A stretch of DNA of 61,686 bases from Chlamydia sp. (GCF_017472245.1 NZ_JAFUQR010000007.1:1-61686), one strand, 5' to 3'. Positions 47,974-58,056 are shown, numbered from the stretch's first letter. Notes: generated by a model not told the origin, from the letters alone. Numbers and translations are program-made.

Positions 47974-50900
47974 TCATTTTGATTCGAAATTTTCCCAGGG
48001 GAGAGGCGTAATTGTTTGCGGAGGAGTGGGTTCTCCCAATGATGAGAACAATTTGTCTGCTAATGAGTTTAAAGGTCCAGCGAGTGTATAGCTTTTCAGT
48101 AAGGCAATGCGAGCATATGCGGAAGACCAGTCAATTTCTGGAGATGCAATTGGTCCTCGGATTTTAATTAGGAAAAAATTTTTTGTTTTCAGCATAGTAT
48201 TGCGGAACAGCTTTTTAATTAGCTCGGGATCAATACCCAAAGTCATTGCTAATCGTTCACGAATCACGTCTGTTTTCCCCCATAAAGCTAAGCGTATGCG
48301 GCCGTCAATCAGGGCATCGAAGCGCTTGCAGATAATTTGACCATTTTGTACGGAAAAAAATATAGGAGTGAACCAGGCCTCGACACGTTGCTGTTCTGCT
48401 TCAACGTCTAAGAATTGAAATAAATCTTGCATGGTTCCTGTATTAGTAATTTCTATTTTTCCAAAATCTAAAGAAGCTGATTGAATATGAAAATTTTCTA
48501 AAGAGTATGGCTTCACGGGGAGATAAAAATCTTGTTGATTTACCCGTAAACTGACGGGATGTTTGGAATAGGCTCCTCCCTCGGAAATGAGCGGATTAAA
48601 CTCTCTTAGAAAGGCCTTATTAATTTCCTCATTAATGTGTAAAGATGCTGTCAGGTCTTCTTTTAAGAGGATGGCATGTTCTGTAAGTGCCAAAGGGAAG
48701 TAGGCTGTGAGGTTTTCAGAATCTACTTTGATAGTTAAAGGTCCTTCTCCTTTAACGAAGTCATTGTGAATAGCTACTTGGATTTTAGGCCCTGCCAAAG
48801 AAGTGAGCTTAGCACGAACTCCTGGAGAAATGGGAAAAATCCCTGTGATAAAAGAGGTTGGAATATTAGTCCAGGTGGCTGTTTGAGTTAAAGCTCTTGT
48901 CTCATTCATTAAAATGTTTTTGACTTTGCCTTCGATTACAAAAGATATAGGATTTTTGTTGTCTTGGTTAGGAGTTAAACAGTTTCCATTGAGTTTATAT
49001 TGTATTAAATCATTTAAGTTTTGCGCATGAATGGATCCTGTTACATTGTTCACAATGAAGTTTTCTTTAGACAAATGGTCGTAAAAAACTAGGGGGGTTG
49101 AAGATAATTGTCCTTCTATCCCACCCTCCGATAATAAGGCTAGACAGGAATAGCCAGTTTTCTTGTCTGAGCAAGATATTTTAGAGAGGTCAAGGCGGAC
49201 TATTGTTGGCCGGTGCAACACACAAGAAGGAGAACAAGAAGTTTTTTCAAAAAATGAACTATAACGCTCAGGAGAAACTTCCCATTGTAATGTCCCTCGA
49301 GTTTGGGTGGTTAGAGATAATGAATGGTCCATGACAAAACGAAAATCTCCAGTAAGAGCATCGGTTTTAATTGTAGAAGAGATTGTGATCGGGTCTTCTT
49401 TATGGGGAGAATAGAGAAATTGGAAGGAGGCTTCTCCTGTTTCTCCAATATAACGAGATAGAGAGGCATCCTTATTCTGTAATCGAATAAACCGGTCTAC
49501 AGGAAATTGCAGAAGTTCTCCGGAAGCTTGAATTGAAATGTTTTCAGTTGTCCAAGGAGAGTCTGGATCTAAAGATGAGATAACTATGTCAGGAATAAGA
49601 ACTTTTGTTTCTGGTAGGAGAGGTGATTCTGGATCTGATAATGATATTTTTACATTCCCCTTTAGTAAAGCTTTGCTCCCATCAGAATGTAGAGAAAAAC
49701 TGGAGCGTGTTATTTGTAGTGGAGCGAATTTAGAGGAGTAAAGATCTAGAGGTAAATTCGCTAGCGTCCCATAAATGAGAAGCGAGGAGTTAGAGGGCTT
49801 GATTTCTTCACTAGCTTTACCGAATTTCCCGTGAATGAAAATTTCATTTTCTCCTGCAAGAAGGCGCCCAGACAGTTTAGGTAGAAAGATATGTTTTTGA
49901 GCAAAGTGTATCTTACCGGAGAAAAAAGCTTGTATTTGTAAGAAATGAGGAGATAAATGCTCTTTCCAACGTTCAGAAGTTGTATAGGCTCCTTTCCCAT
50001 TAAATTGTAAAGTTTGTAAGGGACCAGAAAGATGGCAAGACAGGCGTAGAAGAGGGTTGTCTAGTAAAGCTTCGCAAGAGATCTGCGAATTGCGATAAGT
50101 CCCTTGGATATCTAAGGTATAATAAGGAACTTCAAGTGGAGTATTGATTTCAAAAGGTTTAGGGAGAAGAGCGCGTAAATAAGTATGGGGTAGAAGAGAG
50201 TGCTGAATGCGAAATTCAGCAGAATGTTTACGATTGTCTATAGAAAGCGTGCTATGGATATAGGAGGAAGAAGCTCCTCCCAGTTTCGCTGCGGAAGAAG
50301 ACCGAATTATTGTAAAACGGTCCGTTTTGTTCACAGAAATTTTGGTATTCTCTGTTTGAATAGAGAGATTAGGATCAGAAGTTTCTACGGAAATTTGTGG
50401 TAAGTTTGCCTGTAATGAAAATTCGGCAGAGCTCCATTTTGATAAAGAGATAGGGATTTTGGCTTCTGATATGAAAAAGTACGTTTCTTTTGAATGAATG
50501 GGGGTATTCACTGGAATAAATTCTGAGAGTATGCTGGAAGCTATTTGAGGTTGTAAAACTATAGAAGAGGCGCTTCCTTGTGTGATTAAAAATGTATTAT
50601 CACGAATGTCACCACGAAGTTTTGCTGTGATTTGATTTCCTTCTGTTGACAAAGTGATCAATGTAGAGTCTTTTTTTTGAGTAGCTTTTGCTGTTAAGTT
50701 GATGAGATCTTCTGTTGATAAAATACGGTCAATGGAAGGAGAGGCAATAAATAACTTGAAAAGTGAAGCAGGCACTGAAGACAGACTGATATTTAAAACG
50801 AAATTGGGGGATAAGGCTCCTTCTACAGATACAGAGCCTTGAATGTCATTTTCTTTTGTGAGAGCTCGGATAAGTAATTGTTGAGCGGTTTTTTTGACAT

Positions 50901-51390
50901 AAAATCCTGAAACAGAGAGTGTAGATCCTTTTATAGTTTTCATTGTTATAGAACCTAACTCGGAGATAATGTCGCTACGTTCTATTCTAGACAGAAGAGA
51001 GCCTGGGTCTAAGTGATAAAGAGAAGGAGCATTGATGGATAAAGATTCATCGATTTGTAAGGACCATCCTGTAAGAGTTAAGGCTTTTGGAAATCTATAA
51101 AGAAGCAACCGAGGAAGGGATCCCCGTATAACAATATTTTCTGCAAAAAATATTTCTGATTCTGAATTGATACCACGAATGCGGACTTTTTTAGCAGTTT
51201 GAGAACCAAACCAGGACAGACTTAATTGTTCCACTTCGCATTGTAATCCAGTTTCTTTATTCAAGATAGAAAGAAAGATGTACTTTCCAGATTCACTAGA
51301 AAAAATTTTGGGAAGCAAAATAACAAAAATTAACGGTAGACCTACGAGTAGGTAATAAGTAAGTCTTTTGTACCAAGGAGAACGCTTCAT
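47974..51390 (-). CDS. Large AsmA/TamB-like envelope protein (CT131-type)
   Basis: A 1138-residue protein anchored by one N-terminal membrane segment (about residues 10-26). The next 90 residues follow the AsmA-type pattern (CEVEQLSLSWFGSQTAKKV; FFAENIVIRGSL). The long remainder is beta-rich and repetitive, and the C-terminal part has an AsmA-like block (QNGQIICKRFDALIDGRIRL). Proteins of this type span the periplasm and are thought to move lipids to the outer membrane. Its start overlaps the stop of the YihY-type gene by four bases, so the two are co-translated. Confidence 0.72.
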   Translation of the reverse strand: MKRSPWYKRLTYYLLVGLPLIFVILLPKIFSSESGKYIFLSILNKETGLQCEVEQLSLSWFGSQTAKKVRIRGINSESEIFFAENIVIRGSLPRLLLYRFPKALTLTGWSLQIDESLSINAPSLYHLDPGSLLSRIERSDIISELGSITMKTIKGSTLSVSGFYVKKTAQQLLIRALTKENDIQGSVSVEGALSPNFVLNISLSSVPASLFKLFIASPSIDRILSTEDLINLTAKATQKKDSTLITLSTEGNQITAKLRGDIRDNTFLITQGSASSIVLQPQIASSILSEFIPVNTPIHSKETYFFISEAKIPISLSKWSSAEFSLQANLPQISVETSDPNLSIQTENTKISVNKTDRFTIIRSSSAAKLGGASSSYIHSTLSIDNRKHSAEFRIQHSLLPHTYLRALLPKPFEINTPLEVPYYTLDIQGTYRNSQISCEALLDNPLLRLSCHLSGPLQTLQFNGKGAYTTSERWKEHLSPHFLQIQAFFSGKIHFAQKHIFLPKLSGRLLAGENEIFIHGKFGKASEEIKPSNSSLLIYGTLANLPLDLYSSKFAPLQITRSSFSLHSDGSKALLKGNVKISLSDPESPLLPETKVLIPDIVISSLDPDSPWTTENISIQASGELLQFPVDRFIRLQNKDASLSRYIGETGEASFQFLYSPHKEDPITISSTIKTDALTGDFRFVMDHSLSLTTQTRGTLQWEVSPERYSSFFEKTSCSPSCVLHRPTIVRLDLSKISCSDKKTGYSCLALLSEGGIEGQLSSTPLVFYDHLSKENFIVNNVTGSIHAQNLNDLIQYKLNGNCLTPNQDNKNPISFVIEGKVKNILMNETRALTQTATWTNIPTSFITGIFPISPGVRAKLTSLAGPKIQVAIHNDFVKGEGPLTIKVDSENLTAYFPLALTEHAILLKEDLTASLHINEEINKAFLREFNPLISEGGAYSKHPVSLRVNQQDFYLPVKPYSLENFHIQSASLDFGKIEITNTGTMQDLFQFLDVEAEQQRVEAWFTPIFFSVQNGQIICKRFDALIDGRIRLALWGKTDVIRERLAMTLGIDPELIKKLFRNTMLKTKNFFLIKIRGPIASPEIDWSSAYARIALLKSYTLAGPLNSLADKLFSSLGEPTPPQTITPLPWENFESK

Positions 51391-52664
51391 GAATTCACTT
51401 TTTTAGCAATTTCTGAAAGGGACAGGTTATGTGAGCTTTTTTTGATTTCAGCAAGCATACGGATAAGGTCTTTTTGTATAGGCTTTAGAGAAGATGTACA
51501 GATTTTTGAGAATGAGGAGGATTTTGTAAGCTGGTTAAAGATAACGTCTATATGAAGACCGGAAATATTATGAGCTGGCTTGTAACCTTCTTTGTGTTTT
51601 AGAATCAGACTCTCTTTTTCTAAAATGTTTAAACATTGGGAGGCTTCTCCAATAGAAGTTTTTGCCTTTTTAGCGAGATAGCTAACAGTAGGTGGAGGAA
51701 GAGATCTATCGAAATATTCCGTAATAAGAGCCAAAAAGTACAAACACAAAACAAACTTAAGATAACTATTAGGGAAAAGATTATCTTTAGGGATAAGAGT
51801 GTTAAATCCTTTATTCTGTAGTAAAAAGGTTAAGGCGCCTCCGAATAAGTAAATGATAGCGTAAAGATAAAGAAGTAAGAGGAAAGAAGGTAGGGCAACT
51901 AAAGCCCCATAGGTAAAGCTGTAATTAAAGATATACAGCTGTAAACAAAAGAAAATTTTTTGAGAAACAACCCAAGCGCTACCGGCTATAGCAGCGGAAA
52001 GAAATGCGGCAGATTTTTGTGTAGGAACTCTGGAAAGGAATGCGTAACAACAAAAAAGTATTCCGTATAGCAGGATGTAGGGGACTAACCGCGAGATAAT
52101 ATAAACGCAGACCATAGTATGGTTGAAACTAAATAATTTAGGGTAATTGATAGGCATGATCTGTGTAATATAAATCCAAGATCCACAAACAATAATGAAA
52201 ATCATTGGACTGATAAGGGTAATGATCAGATAGCTAATTAGTCTTTTTAAAGAGGCCTGCGTAATTCCTGAGCAAAATATTTTATTTAATCCATCTTCTA
52301 ATGATTGAAGCATAAGAATACCTGCCCAACAGAAAACAAAGAAACTGCTGACCAGAACTACTCCAATGTTACTTGTTGTTGAATAAGCTGCTTCAAAAAT
52401 GGCTAAGATTGGGATTTTGTAATCTGGGAAATGGAACAATAGCCATTCTTTCCAATCTAAACTAATAAATAGATACTGAGAAAGTCTTAGAAAAAAGACG
52501 AGTATTGGAATGCAACTAAATAATCCGTAATAACTTAATACGCAGGCTTCTTTAGAGGCCTCATTGTGATAAAGGACTTGTGGAGCGTTTAGAAAAGATC
52601 TGATTACGAAATTGTTGCGAAAAGCAAGGTGAAGCTTTTTAAAAAAAGACAAAGGGCGCAACAT
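51387..52664 (-). CDS. YihY/BrkB-family membrane protein with C-terminal winged-helix-like domain (CT132-type)
   Basis: A 425-residue protein with six predicted membrane segments in residues about 35-310 in the YihY (formerly RNase BN) arrangement. A cytosolic C-terminal part has a winged-helix-like pattern (PTVSYLAKKAKTSIGEASQCL). The role of YihY proteins is uncertain. Four-base overlap with the AsmA-like gene suggests a shared envelope role. The gene lies downstream of the methyltransferase locus on the other side but on the same strand. Confidence 0.82.
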   Translation of the reverse strand: MLRPLSFFKKLHLAFRNNFVIRSFLNAPQVLYHNEASKEACVLSYYGLFSCIPILVFFLRLSQYLFISLDWKEWLLFHFPDYKIPILAIFEAAYSTTSNIGVVLVSSFFVFCWAGILMLQSLEDGLNKIFCSGITQASLKRLISYLIITLISPMIFIIVCGSWIYITQIMPINYPKLFSFNHTMVCVYIISRLVPYILLYGILFCCYAFLSRVPTQKSAAFLSAAIAGSAWVVSQKIFFCLQLYIFNYSFTYGALVALPSFLLLLYLYAIIYLFGGALTFLLQNKGFNTLIPKDNLFPNSYLKFVLCLYFLALITEYFDRSLPPPTVSYLAKKAKTSIGEASQCLNILEKESLILKHKEGYKPAHNISGLHIDVIFNQLTKSSSFSKICTSSLKPIQKDLIRMLAEIKKSSHNLSLSEIAKKVNS

Positions 52665-52747
52665 GACGAAGCTATAATAATAAAAAAGATCCTAACAAGA
52701 TTTTAAACTAAAAAGAAAATTTTTAATTATTACTTTTTAATTAAAGA

Positions 52748-53566
52748 TCACGATCTTTTTAATGCTGAGATAAACAAGAAAAGTGGGAATTCTTTGCGAC
52801 AAAGATTTTCTGCGCGAGCTCTTTTCCCAGATGAATTTTTTGGAGAAATCCATTCTTCAATATTTTCAATGAGGAAATGATTGTCCGATAAAGCTTTTGT
52901 CCAATAGCTTAGAGGAAAATGGAAAGAATAGGTCGTTTCAGAGTATTTTTCCCCAGGATGAGCCACAATAGGAATGGCTAAAGGAGAGAGGTAACGATCT
53001 ATTTTTCTCGATAAAAGTTTCTTAGGTTCATCATAAAGCCAGGAAGAGAGGCGAGGGATACGGAAGCATGGATGGTTCAATACGATGAATAATCTACCTT
53101 GGGGAGCTAAAAGCTTTGCTGTGTGTGAAATCGCCTGCTCTGGAGATTCCATGTTTTGAAGAGATAGGATAGCAACGGCATCAGAGAACCGATTATGGTA
53201 TGTTGTCGGTAGAGGCTTGGTCATATCATGGTGAAGAAAGCAGTGAGACCGCGATGAAGCACTTTTTTTAGCAAAACGCAATAAACTGGGGGAAAGGTCT
53301 ATCCCTAAATAAGAAAGTGTTTGAGGTACATGTTTCTCTAAAATACCTTGACCACACCCTATATCAACAAGAGATGACGTGGGTGAAAAACGGAACTTAG
53401 GAAGCAAATTTGGAAGGATAACCTGTTTGTGGTAAAAATGACCCTCACAATCGACAGCCTCATGGTAATCATGAGCGATGGCTTCCCAGGAAGTGTCTTG
53501 GGGCTGCTGTTTCGCGGAGTATTTTTTTTGATACGAGGATTGGCTGGAAGCCGCCTTTTTAGGCAT
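52748..53566 (-). CDS. Class I SAM-dependent methyltransferase (CT133-type)
   Basis: A 272-residue protein with motif I LVDIGCGQGILEKHV, an acidic residue after strand 2 (YLGIDLS), and the later methyltransferase strand GRLFIVLNHPCFRIPR. The substrate is unknown. The basic, Gln/Ser-rich N-terminus precedes the domain. I start at ATG 53566 with GGAA upstream; a TTG five codons earlier is possible. It stands alone, 84 bases before the YihY-type gene. Confidence 0.85.
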   Translation of the reverse strand: MPKKAASSQSSYQKKYSAKQQPQDTSWEAIAHDYHEAVDCEGHFYHKQVILPNLLPKFRFSPTSSLVDIGCGQGILEKHVPQTLSYLGIDLSPSLLRFAKKSASSRSHCFLHHDMTKPLPTTYHNRFSDAVAILSLQNMESPEQAISHTAKLLAPQGRLFIVLNHPCFRIPRLSSWLYDEPKKLLSRKIDRYLSPLAIPIVAHPGEKYSETTYSFHFPLSYWTKALSDNHFLIENIEEWISPKNSSGKRARAENLCRKEFPLFLFISALKRS

Positions 53567-53893
53567 AAAAAAGTGTTCCAATTTCTTATTCTTGAGTAAG
53601 ATAAGTTGTTTCTAATGTTTCGTCAAGAAGGAATTTACGTAAAATTCTTAACAAAAAATTTAAAGTCAAAAACTATAATTCTCTCTGTAAAAAATAATAA
53701 GTTTTTTTTGACTAAAAAGATTTCGTCTTCGGAATAGCTGATTTTTTCCCTCTAAGGTAAAATACTCCCCAGATTGAGTTTTTTTTGTAAAACTCTTCTT
53801 ATCAGAGATAAGCTTCCGGTAAAACTGTTTAAAGGCAGGTTCATAAAGAAGAGAGCAAGATAGAAAAGATTCCACTGTAGGAGGTGGGCGGTT
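53567..53893. promoter_or_regulatory. Divergent region methyltransferase / CT134-type gene
   Basis: This 327-base region is AT-rich. TATAAT at 53674-53679 on the plus strand is a candidate -10 for the CT134-CT135 pair, giving a leader of about 215 bases; the closest -35-like TTAACA is 20 bp away. Overlapping open frames on the minus strand have no ribosome site and are not called. Confidence 0.4.
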
Positions 53894-54301
53894 ATGGCTT
53901 GTTGTGCTTGTGTGTATGGTTACGATGAGGTCTGCCATAAGGAGACTACGGAAAAAGTGGTCGCAGTTGGAATAGACTTCATGCTTTTCCATATAGCTGC
54001 AGCTGTAGCTACAGTTATTTCTGCTGTGATGCTCTTAATTAGGTTGCTTGTTTGTATTTTCCACAATTATTGCTCTTCGGAAAAGCCAATAAATCTCCTT
54101 CCTATGACAGAAAGTCGTATTGAGTGGCTCTCACTAGTTCCTGTTTTAGGACCTATGGTGGTTGCCGCGGTTGTCTATGCTAAAGCCAGGGAAGATGGTT
54201 ATGGATGTCTGGACTCTTTAGTGTGTGCCATGCAATCTCCATGGATGTTATTGGATTCCATTCGCTTAAATCGAAAAGATCCAGAATTTTTGACAGTCTA
54301 A
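53894..54301 (+). CDS. Inc-like membrane protein (CT134-type)
   Basis: A 135-residue Cys-rich small protein. The first hydrophobic pair is visible (about residues 30-56), with a second hydrophobic stretch near 78-95. This resembles the Inc pattern but is less regular. A strong AGGAGG lies upstream of the ATG, about nine bases away. It is followed after 51 bases by the CT135-type gene. It has been listed as a putative Inc in C. trachomatis. Confidence 0.72.
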   Translation: MACCACVYGYDEVCHKETTEKVVAVGIDFMLFHIAAAVATVISAVMLLIRLLVCIFHNYCSSEKPINLLPMTESRIEWLSLVPVLGPMVVAAVVYAKAREDGYGCLDSLVCAMQSPWMLLDSIRLNRKDPEFLTV

Positions 54302-54352
54302 GAAATACCCAAGAGCTTTTTTGAAAAAAGAATAGAAAAAGGTTTTCTGAAA

Positions 54353-55474
54353 ATGATCAATTACGGCTCGAATCTACAATGTCAAGATGTTGGCGTAACA
54401 TACAGCGATATTCAGTCAATGCTAAGTAGTGCAGCTCATTCTTCTGGCGGTGTAGGGCTTTTGACTCCTAAGGCGCGTTCTCCTATGAGCTGTTTCTGTT
54501 CTTCTGAGGGGAATTATGATGCCAAAGTTTTAAGAACTCGCATTCAACAGTTTGTTCAATATTCGGGCCCTGTTGATGGATTTTATTCTGTGCACAATGA
54601 AAGAATTTTGTTCGATGAGGCTTTTATTCCTACTGTGATTAAAGCTGTAGAAGCAACTTTTTGGATATCTGCTCTCACTAGATTGAGAGATGATCAACCT
54701 TCGACATGTGATACTGTAATTATGAGTTGCTTTGTTGGTCTGATTTCATTGGCTTGCGGAGCTATGTTTGTAGCTATTGTTTCTTGTGCTCTTAAGATTC
54801 ACCGTATTTTGAAAATTTTGATGCAGGTACGTGTATGCAAAAAAAATGTATTGCAACAGATAACTCCTAAAGCAACAAATATTCGTTCTGCCTTTGTAAA
54901 ACTTAAAGGAATTATTGCTTTGCGAGCGCTTGATCAAGTTGATCGAGCCTATCGTAAACTAAGAAGTAAGATGATCGCTTCTTTTGTTGCTAATTTATTG
55001 ATCACGATTGCTTTTGGAGCTTTACTAGCTTCAGCAGTGATAGCTGCGTTCTTTTTTGGCTCGGTGAGTCTTGGGTTGATGAGTGCTTTCTTTGGATGTT
55101 TAGGAGGAGGTCTTGGAGCTCTGGTTATCGGGATGCTTGTAGGGATTGTTTCCGCAATTTGTCAACGTCGTTATAAGCAAGAAGCTGCACGGTATATTCA
55201 AAGAGGAGCGCTCTATTCTCTTATTTTTGAACAAATGCAGCGCTATCCTAAATCTTTCTTCAAAGATGGTGTAGCAAAAAGTGTTGTTGCTTTTCAGGCT
55301 GAAGAATCTTTAGCTAATGGAGAGTTGATTTGGGAAGAGATGTCGAGTGTTACAGCTTGTTTAGGTAGAGAAGGGAGAGATGCTCAGGCTTACTCTTTTA
55401 TTTCTATAAATCCCTTGGATGCTTGCGTAGAAGAAGCTTTCTATCCACAGAGTTTTTTGCCCGAAAAAACTTGA
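54353..55474 (+). CDS. Putative inclusion membrane protein (CT135-type virulence factor)
   Basis: A 373-residue protein with two hydrophobic domains: about residues 122-148 (VIMSCFVGLISLACGAMFVA), and a long bilobed one at about 205-260, separated by a basic helical loop. By synteny it is CT135, where frameshifts in cultured strains alter infectivity of C. trachomatis in mice. The frame here is intact. No enzymatic motif is seen. It probably shares an operon with the preceding CT134-type gene. Confidence 0.78.
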   Translation: MINYGSNLQCQDVGVTYSDIQSMLSSAAHSSGGVGLLTPKARSPMSCFCSSEGNYDAKVLRTRIQQFVQYSGPVDGFYSVHNERILFDEAFIPTVIKAVEATFWISALTRLRDDQPSTCDTVIMSCFVGLISLACGAMFVAIVSCALKIHRILKILMQVRVCKKNVLQQITPKATNIRSAFVKLKGIIALRALDQVDRAYRKLRSKMIASFVANLLITIAFGALLASAVIAAFFFGSVSLGLMSAFFGCLGGGLGALVIGMLVGIVSAICQRRYKQEAARYIQRGALYSLIFEQMQRYPKSFFKDGVAKSVVAFQAEESLANGELIWEEMSSVTACLGREGRDAQAYSFISINPLDACVEEAFYPQSFLPEKT

Positions 55475-55551
55475 TCAAAGATTTTTCTGCTCATAGCGAC
55501 AAGTTTATGGTATAGTTTCTCTTTAAGCTTTGAATATGCTTAGAGAGACAT

Positions 55552-56268
55552 ATGGGGTATTCTTTTTTTCTTCGAAAGCTTGCTGGGGTAGAGTTCATAG
55601 AAAGCCCTGGAAATCCTGATCATCCTGCGATCATTTTCTGCCATGGATATGGGGCTAGCGCTGACAATCTTACGTTTTTCCCTTCTATGTGCGTTTGTGA
55701 ACATCTTCATCCTACATGGATATTTCCTCAAGGTATAGAACGGCTTCCTCATGAGTTGGGGGGTGGACGAGCTTGGTTCCCTTTAGATACGAAGCTTTTT
55801 GAAAGTTTGATTTCCTCTCAGGAGATTACTGCCGAAACTGATCTCTTGTATCAGCAGTTGTTAGATGTGGATTTTGAAAAACCTAGACAAGCCTTGGAAG
55901 GGTTGATTCATGAATTGGGAAGGCCAAGATCCGAGGTGATTATAGGAGGCTTTAGTCAAGGAGCTATGATGACAACCCACCTCATGCTTTCTTCTCGCCT
56001 TCCGTATAAAGGAGCATTGATTTGCTCTGGTGCAGCTGTTCCTAATCAATCATGGGAGGAGAAATCTCTATTATGTGGAAAAACTCCTTACATACAAAGT
56101 CATGGGTATGATGATCCCATATTACCATATTTTTTGGGTGAGCGTTTGTATAAAACACTAGCTTCTTCTTTAGAAGGCCAGTTTATTGCTTTCCATGGAG
56201 GACACGAAATCCCTGTTATCATGATGCAAAAAATACAGGAAAGCATCACTTTGTGGAGCCAAGTGTGA
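55552..56268 (+). CDS. Phospholipase/carboxylesterase-type hydrolase (CT136-type)
   Basis: A 238-residue alpha/beta hydrolase of the acyl-protein thioesterase/carboxylesterase family. It has an oxyanion-hole region CHGYGASADN, nucleophile Ser in GFSQGAMM, catalytic Asp in GYDDPILPY and His in FHGGHEIPV. Substrate likely lysophospholipid or an acyl ester. It is followed by the TsaC/Sua5 gene after about 20 bases. Confidence 0.88.
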   Translation: MGYSFFLRKLAGVEFIESPGNPDHPAIIFCHGYGASADNLTFFPSMCVCEHLHPTWIFPQGIERLPHELGGGRAWFPLDTKLFESLISSQEITAETDLLYQQLLDVDFEKPRQALEGLIHELGRPRSEVIIGGFSQGAMMTTHLMLSSRLPYKGALICSGAAVPNQSWEEKSLLCGKTPYIQSHGYDDPILPYFLGERLYKTLASSLEGQFIAFHGGHEIPVIMMQKIQESITLWSQV

Positions 56269-56288
56269 GTCAATAGAGAGAGTTGTTA

Positions 56289-57131
56289 GTGTTTTTACCT
56301 GAAATTGACAAAATTAAAGCTGGACAGGTTATTGCTTTCCCAACGGATACTGTATATGGTCTAGGAGTGGCTCTTCAAGCTCCCAAAGCAGATGAGCGTT
56401 TGTTTGCTCTTAAGAGAAGATCTTCTCAGAAAGCTTTATCGGTCTATGTTTCTTCTTTGGAAGAGCTGGAAATGATTTCTCAGCTTTCTTTGGGGGCTTC
56501 ATCTAAAAAAATAGCACAAGCATTTCTTCCAGGACCTCTTACCCTAATTACAAGACATAAAAATCCTAAATTTTCGCAGAAAACTTTAGGATTTAGGATA
56601 GTTGATCATCCCGTAGTTAGGCAGATTATAAAGCAAGTTGGGCCTTTGCTAGCTACATCTGCGAATATATCTGGATTCCCTTCAGCAGTTTCTTCTGATG
56701 AAGTAAAACAAGACTTCTTGCATGAAGACGTCCTGGTGATTCCTGGAGATTGTTCTATAGGTTTAGAGTCGACTGTCGTAGATCCTGAAGAGGGTGTTGT
56801 ATATCGTGAGGGGGTAATTTCTATTGCGGACATAGAAGCTGTTCTCGGAAAAAATTGTGTTTGCACCACTCAAGAGTTTGTTTTTAGGAAACAGTTAATG
56901 ATTCATGTAGTGAAAAATTGTACAGATTTGCACTCATTCCTCTCTGTTAGACCTAACTTTAAAGGTGTGATATGTAAACATCCTCGGCCACTTACTTTTT
57001 ACTCTGTACTGAGGCAAGCTTTACGATCGTCTACACAAGAAGTTATTTTTATTTATGATTTAGGGGATACAGAATATCCCATTCTTTCCCGCTTTTTAGG
57101 AGTAAGTTATGATAGTGGATATGCATTGTGA
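56289..57131 (+). CDS. TsaC/Sua5-type threonylcarbamoyl-AMP synthase (CT137-type)
   Basis: A 280-residue protein. Residues up to about 200 form the YrdC/Sua5 domain making threonylcarbamoyl-adenylate for t6A in tRNA: FPTDTVYGLG, KRRSSQKALSVYV, and SANISGFPSA. About 80 C-terminal residues are not a standard Sua5 domain. The GTG at 56289 has GAGAG six bases upstream; a TTG at 56283 is an alternative. Its end overlaps the dipeptidase start by 23 bases. Confidence 0.85.
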   Translation: MFLPEIDKIKAGQVIAFPTDTVYGLGVALQAPKADERLFALKRRSSQKALSVYVSSLEELEMISQLSLGASSKKIAQAFLPGPLTLITRHKNPKFSQKTLGFRIVDHPVVRQIIKQVGPLLATSANISGFPSAVSSDEVKQDFLHEDVLVIPGDCSIGLESTVVDPEEGVVYREGVISIADIEAVLGKNCVCTTQEFVFRKQLMIHVVKNCTDLHSFLSVRPNFKGVICKHPRPLTFYSVLRQALRSSTQEVIFIYDLGDTEYPILSRFLGVSYDSGYAL

Positions 57132-58056
57132 TATGCTGTCGCATGAAAATTTTCTTGTCTCAAACCCTGCTGTAAGAAGTTCTCCTGATCAGTTGATAGA
57201 AGGTGGGGTTAACTTGCAGGTATGTGCCTTATTTACAGAGACACAAGAGTTCTCCACGTTAAAAAAACAAAACCGGTTATTTTTTTCCTTGATTGAAGAA
57301 GATCAGCGATTAGTTCCAATATCCTACGAACCTCAATTAGAAGGCTCTTTAAAAATAATTCGCAGTATAGAAAATGCTTCCGGACTAGGATCTGATGATC
57401 TTCCTTTGCAGAAACTTTTTGATGAGCTCTTAGTATTGCATGAACAGGGGCCCTTAGCATATATGGGTCCTGTTTGGAATTTTGCGAATCGCTTTGGTGG
57501 AGGTGTTTTAGAGCCTAAACGGCTTTCAGGAGAGGGGAGAAACCTTTTAGAATTATTGCATGTTTTAGCTATTCCTGTAGATCTTAGTCACTGTTCGGAT
57601 CCTTTAACGGAAGATATTTTAGATTTTACTGCAGATAAGTTTCCAGATATGCCCGTGTTGGCAAGTCACTCTAATTTTCGCAAAGTGCAAAATGCTGCAC
57701 GCAACTTACTAGATGAACATGCTAAAGAGATTTTCGCTAGGAATGGAATCATTGGATTGAATGGGATGAACGATTTTGTAGGAGCTTCTTTAGAAGACAT
57801 GAAGAAGCATATAGCTCATGCCCAAGAACTAGGGATTGCAGATGGATTAGTATTGGGAACAGATTTTTTCTATACAGATGAAGACAAGTTTTTCCCCAAT
57901 TTTTCCACAGCTAAGGATCATCCAAAATTACATACTTTAATAAGAGACTTTCTTTCGATCGATCAAGCACAAGCCTTATTAGCAGAAACAGCTCATAAAT
58001 TTTTGGATAGAGTGGTTGAAGTTCAAAAGAAAGTCGTGAACAAAATTTCGTTTTAA
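57109..58056 (+). CDS. Membrane dipeptidase-family (M19) metallopeptidase (CT138-type)
   Basis: A 315-residue TIM-barrel peptidase. Metal-binding motifs are the N-terminal DMHCDML, PVDLSHCSD and ASHSNFRKV, as in M19 dipeptidases. Its expected substrate is a dipeptide. The start lies inside the preceding gene, and its stop overlaps the stop of the convergent OppA gene by four bases. Confidence 0.87.
   Translation: MIVDMHCDMLSHENFLVSNPAVRSSPDQLIEGGVNLQVCALFTETQEFSTLKKQNRLFFSLIEEDQRLVPISYEPQLEGSLKIIRSIENASGLGSDDLPLQKLFDELLVLHEQGPLAYMGPVWNFANRFGGGVLEPKRLSGEGRNLLELLHVLAIPVDLSHCSDPLTEDILDFTADKFPDMPVLASHSNFRKVQNAARNLLDEHAKEIFARNGIIGLNGMNDFVGASLEDMKKHIAHAQELGIADGLVLGTDFFYTDEDKFFPNFSTAKDHPKLHTLIRDFLSIDQAQALLAETAHKFLDRVVEVQKKVVNKISF

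Noticed and set aside
53666..53992. 108-codon minus-strand frame across the CT134 upstream region
   Set aside because: Overlaps the start of the CT134-type gene, has no ribosome site and low-complexity composition.
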